Assembly: GCA_905212085.1 (NCBI GenBank)
Contig: CAJMDF010000035.1
Coordinates: forward strand, 1-22,225
Origin: an uncultured Clostridium sp.
Lineage (GTDB): Bacteria > Cyanobacteriota > Vampirovibrionia > Gastranaerophilales > Gastranaerophilaceae
Length of the DNA stretch: 22,225 bases
Direction: 5' to 3'
The stretch's first letter is position 1. The number at the start of each line of letters is the position of its first letter. The notes under the pieces were generated by a model. The model was not told where the DNA came from. It worked only from the letters and a program-made list of their open reading frames with translations, and searched no databases. Below are positions 15,629-22,225 of the stretch, piece after piece. A program made the position numbers and the translations under genes.

Positions 15629-16312
15629 ATGGCAACAAATTTTGATTTTCTAAAAAAAGTTGATACAAACCTGTTTGAAATAATCTCGGAAGCTGAAAAA
15701 TTGTATCGAGATGAATATTTTGAACAATGCATGGGACAGACTAGAAGATTTGGAGAAAACGTCTGTAAAAAAGTTTTAGGCGCAAATAGAACTGTAGAAA
15801 AAACTTTTGATGATATGCTTGCAACTTTAAAAGACTGTTCAACAGGTGAAGATGTAGAAAAAGAATTTATTGACGATTTGTATTTTCTAAAAAAGCATGG
15901 CAATAACGCTGTACACTCATCAAGCGTAAAAAAAGACGGTATGGAAGCTTTAGAATGCCTTCAAAGAGCATTTGAAGTCGCTATAAATTATTCTGTATAT
16001 AATCGCAGTGCAAGTCATAATATTTTAAAACTCAGATATGATACAGAATTGTTAGTTACAGGTAAAAAGAAAGAAAAAAGTTTGGCAGAAAAATATACTG
16101 AAGCAAAAAAACAAACAACTAAAAAAACTACAACTAAACCTAAAACTAAAAAGAATACAACCAATAAGAAAAAATTCCAAAAACAATCCTCGGTTATGGT
16201 CTGCAAAGTTCCTAAAAAGAGAATTTCTCTATACTGGATATTTGTCGGAATTTCCTGCATAATATCATTAACTATCGTACTTGGAATGATTATCGCACTC
16301 CATGTAAAGTAA
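15629..16312 (+). CDS. DUF4145-like protein with C-terminal membrane anchor
   Basis: A 227-residue protein in three parts. Residues 1-130 resemble the DUF4145 domain known from type I restriction subunits and stand-alone proteins: FLKKVDTNLFEIISEAEKLY, then GQTRRFGENVCKKVLG, FLKKHGNNAVHSS and LECLQRAFEVAINY. Residues 140-198 are a Lys/Thr-rich flexible linker. Residues 199-224 are a single hydrophobic helix at the extreme C-terminus, so the domain probably faces the cytosol as a tail-anchored protein. No nuclease or helicase motifs are present. No Shine-Dalgarno sequence precedes the ATG, which lies seven bases after an extended -10. Function is unknown; a link to restriction is not supported by neighbours. 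Confidence 0.8.
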   Translation: MATNFDFLKKVDTNLFEIISEAEKLYRDEYFEQCMGQTRRFGENVCKKVLGANRTVEKTFDDMLATLKDCSTGEDVEKEFIDDLYFLKKHGNNAVHSSSVKKDGMEALECLQRAFEVAINYSVYNRSASHNILKLRYDTELLVTGKKKEKSLAEKYTEAKKQTTKKTTTKPKTKKNTTNKKKFQKQSSVMVCKVPKKRISLYWIFVGISCIISLTIVLGMIIALHVK

Positions 16313-16319
16313 TTTAGTG

Positions 16320-16325
16320 TATAAT
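16320..16325 (+). promoter_or_regulatory. -10 element of the outer-membrane-like protein gene
   Basis: A perfect TATAAT starts eight bases after the preceding stop codon and ends seven bases before the next ATG. No good -35 is seen. If used, the transcript would begin at about 16332, right at the start codon. Confidence 0.45.
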
Positions 16326-16332
16326 TTGAGTT

Positions 16333-16995
16333 ATGGAAATGAAAAAGTTATTTTTATGTTTATTTGTAATTATATCTTTCTTTTTTAATACAGCAATTGC
16401 AGATGAAAATGACATTGATGAAGATGCAATTTTTTTGAAAGATAATCAAACTTTTTCGATTAATACAAAACAGAAAGATATAAAAAAATTAAATAATATT
16501 GATTTACAACAAAAAAAAGATTTTAAAATTTCTCCACAAAATGTTTATCAATACACAGATCAAAACCCATATTCAACTAAATCAACATCTTTCACAAAAG
16601 AAAAAAAACATGGAAATTTTACTCTGGGAACAAAATATGACAGCTCTTTTGCCCCTGATACATATTCACAAACAAATACTTTATTCACAAAATATCAAAA
16701 AAATAAATTCTCTCTCAATACATCATATTCAAATAATGCACTGACATCTTTTGCACAACAAAGTAAGGGGACTTTTGCATTCTCTCCTGAATATAAATTA
16801 AATAATCATGTATCATTACAAAGCGTATATTCAACAAATTTTCTGGATAAAAATCGAAAAAACGAATTCATATTCAGCTTAAAACCATTTAAAGATGACA
16901 GGATGAACTTTAATGTCGGCGCAAGTCAAATTTATTCTGAAAACAGCGCTCCTACAAGGTCTCAATTGAATTTTTCCACTAAATTCAAATTTTAA
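16333..16995 (+). CDS. Small outer-membrane-like beta-strand protein
   Basis: A 220-residue exported protein. Residues 1-23 are a Sec signal (MEMKK, a Leu/Phe/Ile core, cleavage after TAIA). A polar Asn/Lys/Gln-rich segment to about residue 85 is followed by alternating strands such as GNFTLGTKYDSS, NKFSLNTSYSN and MNFNVGASQIYS, ending in NFSTKFKF. Alternating hydrophobic residues and a terminal Phe are the usual signature for insertion by the BAM complex, so an outer-membrane beta-barrel or barrel-associated protein is likely. The barrel part is short (perhaps 8 strands). No family is recognised. There is no Shine-Dalgarno sequence; a second ATG two codons in is an alternative start. Confidence 0.75.
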   Translation: MEMKKLFLCLFVIISFFFNTAIADENDIDEDAIFLKDNQTFSINTKQKDIKKLNNIDLQQKKDFKISPQNVYQYTDQNPYSTKSTSFTKEKKHGNFTLGTKYDSSFAPDTYSQTNTLFTKYQKNKFSLNTSYSNNALTSFAQQSKGTFAFSPEYKLNNHVSLQSVYSTNFLDKNRKNEFIFSLKPFKDDRMNFNVGASQIYSENSAPTRSQLNFSTKFKF

Positions 16996-17023
16996 ATTAG
17001 ACCAATGTATTACAAAATTTATA

Positions 17024-17052
17024 TTGACAATTATTTACCATTAAGTTACAAT
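17024..17052 (+). promoter_or_regulatory. Promoter of the exported protein gene at 17105
   Basis: A perfect -35 TTGACA (17024-17029), a 17-bp spacer and -10 TACAAT (17047-17052). An overlapping TATAAT at 17052-17057 is an alternative -10. The leader is about 46 bases, with AAGGA at 17093-17097. Confidence 0.75.
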
Positions 17053-17104
17053 ATAATTCCATTTTATATACTATAGATATACATATTTTAACAAGGAATC
17101 TATT

Positions 17105-17851
17105 ATGAAGCGATTATGGTTACTTGTTGCCTTTGTATTTTGTGTTAATTCTGCAATGGGCAACGAAATTGTTTCGGCTGAAAACCCGGCTGAAGCTTTA
17201 AGTTATTGTAATTTAAATACAGCAGGAGAACATCAATGCTCAAACTATTATAAAAATAAGGAACTTTATGCTGTAAATCTTGAAAAAGACAGAACTTTCA
17301 AAGTCAAATCCGATATTCCACTTGATTCATCTACTCCTATTGGTACAAATATAAATTTTACAGCTATTTCTGATGAATTAATTTTTGCAGAGAAAAAACC
17401 TTCAAAAATCAATTTTTCAGGCACAGTAGTAGAAAATAACCCCCCGGGACCGGCAGGCAAAAGCAGCTCTATCAAACTAATGATAGACAAAATGAAAGTT
17501 GATAATGTAACTTACCCTGCAAAAGCATATATTTCAAGAATGGGAGATAAAAGAACAATAGGAGGGCTACTATCTACTTCCGCATATCTTTCAAATCTAG
17601 GAGATATTGCAAATAATGGAACTATCACCATAAATAAAATTTATAAAGACCCTTGTGAATACAATACTTGTGATATTGCAACTCCTGTCGTAAGACCATT
17701 TTATTATCTTGGCGGGGCATTATTACAATTCGCAGACTTACTATTAAGTCCTATAGTATGTTTATTTGTACAGGGTGAAAATCTTTCAATCCCAGAAAAT
17801 ACGGTATTTGAAATTAAGTTAGAAGAATCTGTTCCTATAATTAATCTATAA
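17105..17851 (+). CDS. Exported protein of unknown function
   Basis: A 248-residue protein with a Sec signal (MKRLW, hydrophobic core, cleavage after SAMG or near). The mature part has two early cysteines (CNLNTAGEHQC) and two later ones (DPCEYNTCD). It is predicted to be mainly beta-strand, with KINFSGTVVENNPPGPAGK followed by SIKLMIDKMKVDNVTYPAKA. A hydrophobic stretch near residues 200-222 (YYLGGALLQFADLLLSPIV) could associate with membrane. The pattern loosely recalls periplasmic or conjugation-type beta-barrel components, but I assign no family. The start is supported by AAGGA seven bases upstream. It precedes the EndoQ-type gene by 65 bases; a shared transcript is possible. Confidence 0.78.
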   Translation: MKRLWLLVAFVFCVNSAMGNEIVSAENPAEALSYCNLNTAGEHQCSNYYKNKELYAVNLEKDRTFKVKSDIPLDSSTPIGTNINFTAISDELIFAEKKPSKINFSGTVVENNPPGPAGKSSSIKLMIDKMKVDNVTYPAKAYISRMGDKRTIGGLLSTSAYLSNLGDIANNGTITINKIYKDPCEYNTCDIATPVVRPFYYLGGALLQFADLLLSPIVCLFVQGENLSIPENTVFEIKLEESVPIINL

Positions 17852-17916
17852 TTTGATTAATATAAAAATTTTTGTTAAACTTATCCAAGTTAATAAAAAA
17901 ATAAGAGGGGATTTTA

Positions 17917-19170
17917 ATGAATTTTTATACTGATCTGCATATACATTCTAAATATTCCCGAGCTACAAGTAAAAATTTAACTTTGGAAGAATTAGCAATA
18001 TGGGCAAAGAAAAAAGGATTAAGCCTTATTGGTACAGGAGATTTTACACATCCTGCATGGTTTGATGAGATTAAACAAAAATTAATCCCCTCAGATGACG
18101 GAACATTCAGACTTAAACCGGAAATTGAAAAGAAAATAAATGCTTCCGTAAAATTTATTTTGACTGTTGAAATTTCTACAATATACAAAAAATGGGATAA
18201 AACAAGAAAAGTTCATCATATTGTATTCGTCCCAAACTTAAAAACAGCAGAAATTTTTAGAAATAAGTTAGATGCAATAGGAAATATTAAATCAGACGGC
18301 AGACCAATTTTAGGACTTGATTCTCGAAATCTTTTAGAAACAGTTCTTGAATCAGGAGAAAATTCATATATAATCCCTGCCCACATATGGACACCATGGT
18401 TTTCAGTATTAGGCTCAAAGTCAGGATTTGACTCAATTGAAGATTGCTACGGTGATTTGTCAGAACATATTTTTGCATTAGAAACAGGACTTTCATCTGA
18501 TCCTGAAATGAATTGGAGAGTATCAAAACTTGATAAATACAGACTTGTTTCAAATTCTGATGCACATTCAGCTTCAAAACTCGCAAGAGAAGCAACCGTT
18601 TTTAACATTGACCCCAACTATTATTCAATTATGAATGCCTTAAAAACAGGGAAAGGATACTTGGGAACTGTAGAATTTTTCCCTGAAGAAGGAAAATACC
18701 ATGAAGACGGTCATAGAAAATGTAATATTTGTATGAGTGCAGAAGAAACAAAAAAACATAACGGGATTTGTCCTGTGTGCGGAAAACCTATGACAATAGG
18801 AGTTTCGTACAGAGTGAATGAATTAGCGGATAAAAAAGATTTAAACACACTACCAAAAACCGCAGGAAAAGTTTACAGCTTAATCCCTCTGCAAGAAATA
18901 ATCTCTGAAATTATACAAGTAAGCGCAAACAGTAAATCTGTTTGTAATGAATACGAAAAATTAATAAATAAATTTGGAACAGAACTATCTATACTTCAGG
19001 ATATTCCGACAGACGAAATTTCAAAAACTTCCGAAATATTAGCAGAAGCCATTGCACGACTAAGAAAAGGCCAAGTTATAAAACAAGCAGGCTATGACGG
19101 AGAATATGGAGTTATAAAATTGTTTAATCCAAATGAATTAGGCAATAAGAAATTAAAATTTTTGATTTAA
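17917..19170 (+). CDS. Endonuclease Q-type PHP-domain protein
   Basis: A 417-residue protein matching the endonuclease Q family (formerly TIGR00375). In archaea and some Bacillus, EndoQ nicks DNA 5' of deaminated bases (uracil, hypoxanthine, xanthine) and abasic sites. Visible are the PHP metal motif DLHIHSKYS (Asp6, His8, His10), GTGDFTHPAW, IIPAHIWTPWFS, LVSNSDAHS near residue 210, and a zinc finger with Cys269, Cys272, Cys285 and Cys288 followed by GKPMTIGVSYRVNELAD, the family hallmark. Length agrees with the archaeal enzymes. AGAGGGG lies six bases before the ATG. The class II photolyase 1.5 kb away is another repair enzyme, but is on the other strand. Confidence 0.88.
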   Translation: MNFYTDLHIHSKYSRATSKNLTLEELAIWAKKKGLSLIGTGDFTHPAWFDEIKQKLIPSDDGTFRLKPEIEKKINASVKFILTVEISTIYKKWDKTRKVHHIVFVPNLKTAEIFRNKLDAIGNIKSDGRPILGLDSRNLLETVLESGENSYIIPAHIWTPWFSVLGSKSGFDSIEDCYGDLSEHIFALETGLSSDPEMNWRVSKLDKYRLVSNSDAHSASKLAREATVFNIDPNYYSIMNALKTGKGYLGTVEFFPEEGKYHEDGHRKCNICMSAEETKKHNGICPVCGKPMTIGVSYRVNELADKKDLNTLPKTAGKVYSLIPLQEIISEIIQVSANSKSVCNEYEKLINKFGTELSILQDIPTDEISKTSEILAEAIARLRKGQVIKQAGYDGEYGVIKLFNPNELGNKKLKFLI

Positions 19171-19187
19171 AATTATTAAACTTATTA

Positions 19188-19934
19188 TTATTTTTTAATC
19201 CTATTCAATTGATAATTTTGTAAATCATGAAAATCCCAATTTATATTTCTTTTTACAATTTTGGCAGGATTACCGGCTAAAATTACATTTGATTCGTCAA
19301 AATTTTTAGTCACAACACTCGCCCAGCCAATTATACTGTCATTTGAAATCTTTGTATTTTTCCCTATTTTAACATCTTTACCTACCCATACATGATCGCC
19401 GATTTCTATACTTTTTCCAAAATTCATAGGATTTCCGTCTAAATCAGTAATAGTATGAACATCTGTACACCAAATATCAATTCCCCAAGAAATCATACAA
19501 TCATTTCCGATTGAAATTGATGAATTATCGTCCTGCAAAAATAATCTTGCACCGCAAATAATCACATTATCACCTATATCAATTTTGCAATTGCTTGCAT
19601 ATCTGTTTACTCCCGGCTCTATTGTATCTTCAGGAGGATTTCCAATATTTATGGTAAGTCCTGTAAGACCGATAGATGGATTTGCAGGGCACAGAATTTT
19701 TCCAATATTTACAGAATTATTATGTCCATATACATATATTGCCAAACCAGGTTTGCTTAAAAATTTTGCAATGTCTTCTCTTTCGCTTACCTTAATTTTT
19801 ACAAAATTATTTTTCCCATCTAAAAATAAAGGGAATTTTTCAATTAATTCTTTTTCCTCATTATTAAATTCATCAATTTCAAGTCCGTTATCAAGTATAA
19901 ATATTAATTTATTATTTTCGGCAATATTTTTCAT
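19188..19934 (-). CDS. Left-handed beta-helix acyltransferase (hexapeptide/Xat type)
   Basis: A 248-residue protein whose C-terminal half shows hexapeptide repeats ([ILV]-G-x-x-x-x) as in xenobiotic and O-acetyltransferases: IEIGDHVWVGKDVKIGKNTKI, SIIGWASVVTK and the closing VILAGNPAKIVKRNI. The active-site-like His lies in CTDVHTITD near residue 155. Acyl-CoA is the expected donor; the acceptor is probably a sugar or cell-envelope component. The N-terminal 75 residues are not typical of the family. The ATG at 19934 follows GGAGG at five bases; an earlier ATG would lie on that ribosome site. Its promoter has a 19-bp spacer with a dyad, suggesting activator control. Confidence 0.88.
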   Translation of the reverse strand: MKNIAENNKLIFILDNGLEIDEFNNEEKELIEKFPLFLDGKNNFVKIKVSEREDIAKFLSKPGLAIYVYGHNNSVNIGKILCPANPSIGLTGLTINIGNPPEDTIEPGVNRYASNCKIDIGDNVIICGARLFLQDDNSSISIGNDCMISWGIDIWCTDVHTITDLDGNPMNFGKSIEIGDHVWVGKDVKIGKNTKISNDSIIGWASVVTKNFDESNVILAGNPAKIVKRNINWDFHDLQNYQLNRIKK

Positions 19935-19953
19935 AGTTTCCTCCATACAAAAA

Positions 19954-19984
19954 ATTATAAAACTTGATAGTAACTATCAGTCAA
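19954..19984 (-). promoter_or_regulatory. MerR-type promoter with dyad in a 19-bp spacer
   Basis: On the minus strand -35 TTGACT (19984-19979) and -10 TATAAT (19959-19954) are separated by 19 bases. A perfect 15-bp dyad, TGATAGT-T-ACTATCA (19979-19965), starts at the last base of the -35. This matches the layout of mer, SoxR and CueR promoters, in which a MerR-family protein untwists an over-long spacer. No MerR gene lies in the window. A repressor operator is the alternative. Confidence 0.55.
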
Positions 19985-20018
19985 GCATTTTTATTTTTTT
20001 AATAGAGAAATCAGATTT

Positions 20019-20642
20019 TTATTGAAATAATTCAGGTGCATCAGCTTTCGTAATTTCTTTATTATTAATAAATAAATGGTCCCCATCTGCAATAGAGATA
20101 TTCTCAAAACAATCTTTTAATGCTTTTAAACTTTTGACCTGATTATATCGCATATTATTCCCTTTTTTATATTCGGAAAATAAAGTCCACGTATCATTAT
20201 CAAGAGAATATATATAATGAGTTTGAGAATTTTCATATCTGTGTCTTTCAAATAATGAAACATTTTTAATACGCTCCATAAAAACTTTTTTGAACCGCTC
20301 AAATTGTTCAATAGAATATGGAGAATCTTCTAACTTTTTACTTCCTACAAGTAATGCTCTTTGCGGATTTTTTACAAAACGGAATAGCGAATTAACTATA
20401 TCAGGGAATTTTTTTTTATTTGTCATATCATCCCAAAAATGAAACCCTTCAGCTTCTTTAAAAGGAGTAACAATACCTCCGCCTGTGCAAGTTTTTATAC
20501 CTTCAGAATAAAATTCATCAGCTTTTAAAATATTCGGTACATCATGCCAAAAACCGATAGAATTCTTTTTTTTAATCTTGTTATATGCAATTCTATCAAC
20601 AAAACAAATATTTGAGGTAAATGGGATTGAACTATTTTCCAT
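20019..20642 (-). CDS. Unrecognised cytosolic protein
   Basis: A 207-residue protein with no signal or membrane segment; I recognise no family with confidence. Noticeable segments are SIGFWHDVPNIL, TCTGGGIVTPF followed by GFHFWDDM, QRALLVGSKKLEDSPYS, and the Tyr/Asp-rich YSLDNDTWTLFSEY. The Cys-Thr-Gly-Gly-Gly then Phe-His-Phe spacing faintly recalls the Cys-His arrangement of CheD-type deamidases, but nothing else supports that. An ATG at 20642 is chosen; the frame is open upstream to a TTG at 20678 with no ribosome site. AGGAG lies 13 bases before the ATG and AGGG only two, so the start is uncertain. It follows the photolyase by 75 bases on the same strand. Confidence 0.75.
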   Translation of the reverse strand: MENSSIPFTSNICFVDRIAYNKIKKKNSIGFWHDVPNILKADEFYSEGIKTCTGGGIVTPFKEAEGFHFWDDMTNKKKFPDIVNSLFRFVKNPQRALLVGSKKLEDSPYSIEQFERFKKVFMERIKNVSLFERHRYENSQTHYIYSLDNDTWTLFSEYKKGNNMRYNQVKSLKALKDCFENISIADGDHLFINNKEITKADAPELFQ

Positions 20643-20693
20643 ATCCCTGTAAAAACTCCTGATAAAATTTATTGACAATTTTCTATTGATTAT

Positions 20694-20705
20694 TAAGAAT
20701 TCTTA
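20694..20705. promoter_or_regulatory. 12-bp palindrome between the photolyase gene and the next gene
   Basis: TAAGAATTCTTA is a perfect palindrome. On the minus strand it directly follows a -10-like TATACT, in the position where a repressor would block the downstream gene. On the plus strand a TATAAT (20707-20712) follows it and could drive an antisense transcript into the photolyase 3' end. Either role is inferred. Confidence 0.35.
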
Positions 20706-20717
20706 GTATAATTTGTA

Positions 20718-22004
20718 TCAAGAAATATTTTTTATCTCTGCATTTTGAGAAATATAATCTTCAAGATTAAATTTCCGTTTCAAAGAATCATAAGTCATTC
20801 TGCGAATTTTACCGGTGACAGGGAAATTTCTGAAAGCTCTATCATGCAAAGCTCCAATTGCCCACAAAATTCCTGCATAACCGCTTGGAGATGGCGAATC
20901 ATAAGAATATTTATCATTAAGATAAATAGCAATATCAAGAGCTTTTTGCGGACTTTGTGACCATTCTAAAATCTTTTTTGCCCAATACATTCTCAAATAC
21001 CCATGAATACCGCCATCATTTATTAATTGAATTTGTGCAGCATTCCAAAGTCTGTCATGAGTTTTTGCTTTTTCAAAGTCAATTAAATCATAATTATAAG
21101 CTCTCAAATCATTTTCATGTTCTTTCAATGAATTTTTAGCCCATAATGGTATGCAATCAAGTGTTTTGTAATTTTTACAATAAAGACAAAAATTATCTGA
21201 TAATTCTTTTTGGATAATTAATTCTTCTAAAAAAACTTCTTTATTAATATCTTCTACATTAGCTTTTATAACCTCAATTGCAGCTCTTTGCGATGAAATA
21301 AAACCTAAATTCATATACTTAGAAAGACCTGACAAAACATTTTTTGACGGATTATTTTTAAATTCAGCATATTGAGGAAGTTTATTTTGAATAAAATGTT
21401 CTAACAACAAATCAGCTTCAGTTTTGATATTTGCAAAATTGTCATACTCAGTCAAAAACGGAAAAATTTTGTAATAAATTTTTCTTCGCATCGTCATTGC
21501 ATTATATTCCTGCTTGTCTGACAAAAATCTTGCAGGAACAATATTATGCCCGTCAATTTCGTAAATTTTATAATCCTTATTTGCCAAATAATCTCGATTT
21601 AATAAAGGGTTAAAATCAAAAATTAACAAACTTATATCAAGTTTCGAAAGATATTTAGGAATATCTTTTTCATAACAAATCTCAAAATCAAAATTGAATT
21701 TAAAAAAACTTTTTTTAACCTCATTAATTTGATTGTCAATAAAATTCTGTTTAGGCTCATATTCATAAATCGGTTTTGCACAAATAATTTTAAGCGGTTG
21801 ATTTAATTCATTTGATTTTTGTATAGCAAATTGCAACGTAAAATTGTCTTTTATCCTAATTTCCCGATCCATTAAATATACAACAGAACCTTTTTTTATT
21901 TTTTTATCGTTCAACTCAAAAATTCTGAAAGGATTTATAAAACTTTCTACAGAAAACTCTGATGGTATATATTTTAATAAATTATTTTTTGTAATTCTAA
22001 CCAT
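20718..22004 (-). CDS. phr: Class II CPD photolyase
   Basis: A 428-residue flavoprotein matching class II cyclobutane pyrimidine dimer photolyases, which use FADH- and blue light to split UV dimers. Seen in order are the N-terminal antenna-domain start VVYLMDREIRIKDN, the EIDGHNIVPA segment, the class II core ELIIQKELSDNFCLY, then KTHDRLWNAAQIQL and LRMYWAKKILEWSQSP near residues 315-350, with the FAD-site AIYLNDKYSYDSPSPSGYAG and IGALHDRAF. Length is slightly short (family about 440-480) but all core motifs are present, so it is probably active. A weak or absent ribosome site (AAGAA) precedes the ATG. A cryptochrome-like role cannot be excluded. Confidence 0.93.
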   Translation of the reverse strand: MVRITKNNLLKYIPSEFSVESFINPFRIFELNDKKIKKGSVVYLMDREIRIKDNFTLQFAIQKSNELNQPLKIICAKPIYEYEPKQNFIDNQINEVKKSFFKFNFDFEICYEKDIPKYLSKLDISLLIFDFNPLLNRDYLANKDYKIYEIDGHNIVPARFLSDKQEYNAMTMRRKIYYKIFPFLTEYDNFANIKTEADLLLEHFIQNKLPQYAEFKNNPSKNVLSGLSKYMNLGFISSQRAAIEVIKANVEDINKEVFLEELIIQKELSDNFCLYCKNYKTLDCIPLWAKNSLKEHENDLRAYNYDLIDFEKAKTHDRLWNAAQIQLINDGGIHGYLRMYWAKKILEWSQSPQKALDIAIYLNDKYSYDSPSPSGYAGILWAIGALHDRAFRNFPVTGKIRRMTYDSLKRKFNLEDYISQNAEIKNIS

Positions 22005-22225
22005 TTCTTGAGTCTAAGTAAAAATTTAAAATTTCACATCGCAAATATTACTAAACAGTTTTCTACAAAAAAAATTGAAAACCTTAAAAAAAGATTAAAA
22101 ATATCCGAATTTCTAAAATTATCATAAATAATGTAATTGGTGATACACCTCTTGCCAAGCTGAATCCTTTGATGATTTGAGTGTTTGCAAGGAGTAACTG
22201 AAAGATTTGTAAGCACAGTGAAGCA
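22005..22225. other. Gene-free end of the window
   Basis: The region upstream of the photolyase. 22005-22120 is AT-rich; no strong promoter is seen (a minus-strand TAGACT ends six bases before the photolyase ATG). From about 22139 to the end the composition changes to more mixed sequence, starting GGTGATACACCTCTTGCC. A 63-codon minus-strand frame is open to the window edge, but shows no family similarity. The segment GCAAGGAGTAACTGA near 22187 resembles the minus-strand sequence GCAAGGTAATACTGA in the left hairpin (131-173), which might indicate a dispersed repeat. Confidence 0.4.

Noticed and set aside
20664..20711. A plus-strand promoter for an antisense RNA into the photolyase gene
   Set aside because: TATAAT is present but the only -35-like hexamers lie at 15 or 29 bases, and no plus-strand product is evident.
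22034..22216. A short minus-strand gene at the right edge
   Set aside because: The frame is open to the window edge but shows no recognisable motif, no ribosome site and a Phe/Ile-rich end typical of random AT-rich translation.

Overview
The window is AT-rich, gene-dense bacterial DNA from an organism with an outer membrane. It encodes a TolC-type efflux protein, a small beta-barrel-like protein ending in phenylalanine, and a large filamentous-haemagglutinin-type adhesin with a Sec signal. The mixture (LktA/FHA-like adhesin, PilZ domain, TSCPD protein, EndoQ, class II photolyase, low GC) most resembles the non-photosynthetic cyanobacterial lineage Vampirovibrionia/Melainabacteria, probably Gastranaerophilales. 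That assignment rests on impression, not on a marker gene. No rRNA, tRNA, transposase, phage gene or CRISPR array was seen.

Left part (1-5554): a gene-free stretch of about 550 bases holds two nearly identical 89-bp direct repeats, a stable 43-nt hairpin and a minus-strand structured element ending in a U-tract. Then come a small TSCPD protein (minus), a secreted YD-repeat-like protein (plus, probably leaderless), a ferredoxin-nitroreductase (minus), and a probable operon of a TolC-family protein and adenine deaminase (plus). Intrinsic terminators are clear; two are bidirectional between convergent genes.

Middle (5557-14045): two long minus-strand genes. The downstream one encodes a 1315-residue adhesin with signal peptide, FHA-type domain, beta-helix repeats, 187 residues in which every second residue is Asp, and a C-terminal PilZ domain with both c-di-GMP-binding motifs. 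The upstream one encodes an unrecognised 923-residue protein. A DUF4186 gene and a DUF2971 gene follow, converging with a 12-nt overlap.

Right part (14157-22225): glucose-6-phosphate isomerase, a DUF4145-like protein with a C-terminal membrane anchor, an outer-membrane-like protein, an unrecognised exported protein and an EndoQ-type PHP endonuclease lie on the plus strand. A hexapeptide acetyltransferase, an unrecognised protein and a class II CPD photolyase lie on the minus strand. The acetyltransferase promoter has the layout used by MerR-family activators: 19-bp spacer with a dyad inside.

The most noteworthy points are the exported adhesin ending in an apparently intact PilZ domain behind an Asp-X stalk; a 13-bp palindrome (ACAATA-N-TATTGT) shared by the left repeats and the TSCPD promoter; and three genes whose start codons lie 6-7 nt after a good -10 box with no Shine-Dalgarno sequence.
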